Both the position numbers and the translations under genes were made by a program. A DNA stretch of 7,984 bases, taken from Treponema sp. Its GTDB lineage: Bacteria; Spirochaetota; Spirochaetia; Treponematales; Breznakiellaceae. The notes beneath the pieces were generated by a model, which saw nothing but the letters and a program-made list of their open reading frames with translations, did no database searches and was not told where the DNA came from. The DNA is taken from assembly GCA_031269405.1 (NCBI GenBank), contig JAISZE010000102.1, positions 1 through 7,984 on the forward strand, given 5' to 3'. Below, piece after piece: positions 6,532 to 7,984 of the stretch. How positions within the stretch are numbered: the first letter of the stretch is position 1; every line of letters starts with the position of its first letter.

Positions 6532-6718
6532 TTACGCCGTTAACATACAGTTCGTGGTATCCGACCCCGCAGACAAAGGCCGCCGCAGAGACAACCTCCG
6601 TCGGCAGGAGAATCTTCCGGCGGAAAAAGGGGGCCGCCGTTTCATCTATCGAAGGATTGCCGATAAAATGGCAGCCTTCCCAACACGCAATGCCCTTGGG
6701 CGGAATATGGATATACAT
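6494..6718 (-). pseudogene. N-terminal remnant of GH78 alpha-L-rhamnosidase
   Basis: Intact GH78 enzymes remove terminal alpha-L-rhamnose from pectic rhamnogalacturonan and other plant glycans and are usually 700-1000 aa. Here only 74 codons remain. ATG 6718 follows AAAGGAG with 5-nt spacing. The product reads FIGNP, then APFFRRKI and AFVCGVGYHELYVNGVKAGD, which is the conserved opening of the bacterial rhamnosidase N-terminal beta-domain (usually LYVCGLGYYELYLNG-K-VGD, followed by a PGW motif). It stops at QPGY just where the family would continue. No catalytic domain is present in the window, so no enzyme is made. No signal peptide is seen. The gene begins 84 nt after the beta-helix gene, on the same strand. 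Confidence 0.68.
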
Positions 6719-6802
6719 TTTATCTCCTTTCCATTATCTCCAATCTGCTATCTAGGGCCTGTCCACAAAACCGGTTACTTTACGACACTATTCCCTGTTA
6801 TG

Positions 6803-7984
6803 TTACCGCGCCCTGGAAGGACGAACCCCGGCCAGACTTGACCGGGCTTCTATCAGAATATCCCGGTTCGGATCGATACAACCCACCGCCGCCGAAGCTG
6901 TTTCTCCCGGCGCCAGCGTAAAGGGGACGGCCTCAACGTCTACTGCGGAACCTTCCCCGGGATACAGGGCGATAATCCCCTCCGCGGCGCTTTTCCCGTC
7001 GTTGCGGACTTCCAGCGTTATCTTGCCGGTCTTTACATCCCTGGTCAGGGCGGTCCGTACCAGGGGCGGATTACGTCGCCGCTCGCCGTATATAAGCCCG
7101 ATGCTCTTAAAGTCCCGGGGCATATGGCCGTATTCCACTGCCTTTGAATCACCCTTTACCGTGATGTCCCCCCATTTCACGTCGGCAAAATCTTCGGGCC
7201 GGGCGGTATAGTTCTGCTCAAACAACCAGGAACCCTTTCCGGCAGACCATTCCATCCGAATATCGTGGCTGGTATCAAGAATAACGCTCAACTCCTCAGG
7301 GCTTGGTTCGATCCGTACCCCGTCCTTGTACATCACCGGTTTATTCCCGTCCCGCAGGTCATAGAAGTACCGGAACCGCCACCGCGAACAGATCACGTTC
7401 CGGGAGATGCGGGCGCAGGGCCGCATGGGTGTGTTGCTCTTGAACATCTCGTCGTACTCTTTAAGCGAGGGATACTTGTCAATATAGGGGCTTTTCCCCG
7501 CGTCCAGTTTTACGGCGGGATCGTTGGGCCCGTCAAAATTCTGCCGGGCATCGTAAAACGCCTTTTTGAGCGTGTCGTAGGCGCCAGGGACCCAGAAAAA
7601 CTCGGTGTGTACGACCCGTCCGTCCACATTGATGGCGGGGTAACATTTGACAAACACGTTGTTGTTACATTCAAAATGACGGCCCCCGCCCATAAAACAG
7701 GCCCGCCCCACCTCGATAAAAAAGTTGTCCTCCATCACTGTATCGGAAAGGCCGTCGTCGTTGTAAATGCCCATGGTTCCCAGGCCCCGGCCCCCCATGT
7801 GGTGAATAAAATTATGGCATATCCGGTTGCCCTGGAACGAAAGATCCCGGCCGGAGTATATGGCACCGGCGTCCCCGGTTTCCATGCACACGTTGTAGAT
7901 CTCGTTGTCTTCGATTCGCATGTCGTTGCCGCCCCACAGAATACCGATGTGGGGGCAGTTGTGGATCAGGTTATGGGTGATGTG
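6803..7984 (-). CDS. right-handed parallel beta-helix protein, 5'-partial at right edge
   Basis: C-terminal 393 residues of a larger protein; the frame is open to position 7984, so ATG 7921 is internal. Residues 1-125 show regular beta-helix rungs with N-rich turns: HNLIHNCPHIGILWGGNDM, IEDNEIYNV, FQGNRICHNFIHHMG, MEDNFFIEV, ECNNNVFVKCYPAINVDGR. The set MGIYNDDGLSD...GRACFMGGGRH is typical of a family of secreted or surface beta-helix proteins related to pectate lyase-fold polysaccharide enzymes (family GIYLDDG...RAVFIGGGRDN). Residues about 310-380 form a beta-sandwich-like tail (ITLEVRNDGKSAAEGIIAL, then FTLAPGETASAAV), like CARDB or Ig-type modules. Catalytic residues cannot be assigned and the signal peptide would lie outside the window. 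Together with the GH78 start 84 nt downstream, it points to an operon for pectin-type glycans. The actual activity is unknown. Confidence 0.9.
   Translation of the reverse strand, partial: HITHNLIHNCPHIGILWGGNDMRIEDNEIYNVCMETGDAGAIYSGRDLSFQGNRICHNFIHHMGGRGLGTMGIYNDDGLSDTVMEDNFFIEVGRACFMGGGRHFECNNNVFVKCYPAINVDGRVVHTEFFWVPGAYDTLKKAFYDARQNFDGPNDPAVKLDAGKSPYIDKYPSLKEYDEMFKSNTPMRPCARISRNVICSRWRFRYFYDLRDGNKPVMYKDGVRIEPSPEELSVILDTSHDIRMEWSAGKGSWLFEQNYTARPEDFADVKWGDITVKGDSKAVEYGHMPRDFKSIGLIYGERRRNPPLVRTALTRDVKTGKITLEVRNDGKSAAEGIIALYPGEGSAVDVEAVPFTLAPGETASAAVGCIDPNRDILIEARSSLAGVRPSRAR

Larger units (their letters stand above)
6252..6802. other. gene-free stretch made of eroded gene ends
   Basis: This 551-nt stretch holds no intact gene. 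From right to left on the minus strand it carries an 84-nt leader with a ribosome-binding site, the start of a GH78 gene, the end of a possible aldo/keto reductase and the start of an unidentified gene. A plus-strand frame across 6371-6841 has no ribosome-binding site or family resemblance and is not counted. I see no tRNA, transposase, or convincing terminator for the FMN-binding gene; GGAG/CTCC just after its stop lacks a T-run. Confidence 0.6.

Noticed and set aside
6720..6741. Duplicated TTATCTCC (GGAGATAA on the minus strand) in the GH78 leader, giving a four-codon mini-frame
   Set aside because: The upstream ATG is too near its GGAG to initiate well; probably a small duplication around the ribosome-binding site with no leader-peptide pattern.
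6754..6776. AGGGCCTGTCCACAAAACC next to palindromic AACCGGTT, similar to some insertion-sequence ends
   Set aside because: No matching second end, no transposase fragment and no target duplication in the window; the similarity is too short to support.
6371..6841. 156-codon plus-strand frame over the gene-poor stretch
   Set aside because: No ribosome-binding site and no recognisable family; it covers the antisense of recognisable gene remnants on the minus strand.

Overview
The window looks like chromosomal DNA from a gut-type Treponema or a close spirochaete. The grounds are indirect: a major-facilitator transporter with a long C-terminal HEAT-like tail, which I associate with treponemes; a small exported FMN-binding protein with a flavinylation motif; a permissive lipoprotein signal; a GC-rich base composition; and plant-polysaccharide genes of the kind found in gut anaerobes. 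The genus is an inference. The coding assignments come from the translated sequence.

Layout from left to right. Positions 1-1689 (minus) hold most of an ABC-F ribosome-associated ATPase. Its reading frame is still open at the left edge and enters a G/C homopolymer tract that codes for a Gly/Pro linker. Three bases upstream, 1693-3219 (minus) encodes a putative lipoprotein with an SH3-like domain; the two genes should be co-transcribed. The lipoprotein has a candidate promoter at 3258-3285. Between it and the next gene lies a compact element of about 101 bp (3308-3408) with perfect 23-bp inverted repeats. Positions 3420-5741 (minus) encode the MFS-HEAT protein, with a candidate promoter so close to the ATG that the mRNA would be nearly leaderless. 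A 132-bp divergent gap separates it from the only plus-strand gene, 5874-6251, the FMN-binding protein.

Positions 6252-6802 contain no intact gene but are not empty. On the minus strand there are three gene remains: the 5' end of a GH78 alpha-L-rhamnosidase (6494-6718, with an intact ribosome-binding site), the 3' end of what may be an aldo/keto reductase (to 6343), and the 5' end of an unidentified gene (starting at 6324) that is cut off at the FMN-binding gene. They look like the residue of a sugar-catabolism operon shortened by deletion. Upstream of them, 6803-7984 (minus) is the C-terminal part of a right-handed parallel beta-helix protein that continues past the right edge. It was probably the gene just ahead of the rhamnosidase in that operon.

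I did not find a defence system, CRISPR array, tRNA, rRNA or intact insertion sequence. The most unusual items are the inverted-repeat element and its effect on the apparent start of the lipoprotein gene, the homopolymer-coded protein tails in two adjacent genes, the MFS-HEAT architecture, and the eroded polysaccharide operon.
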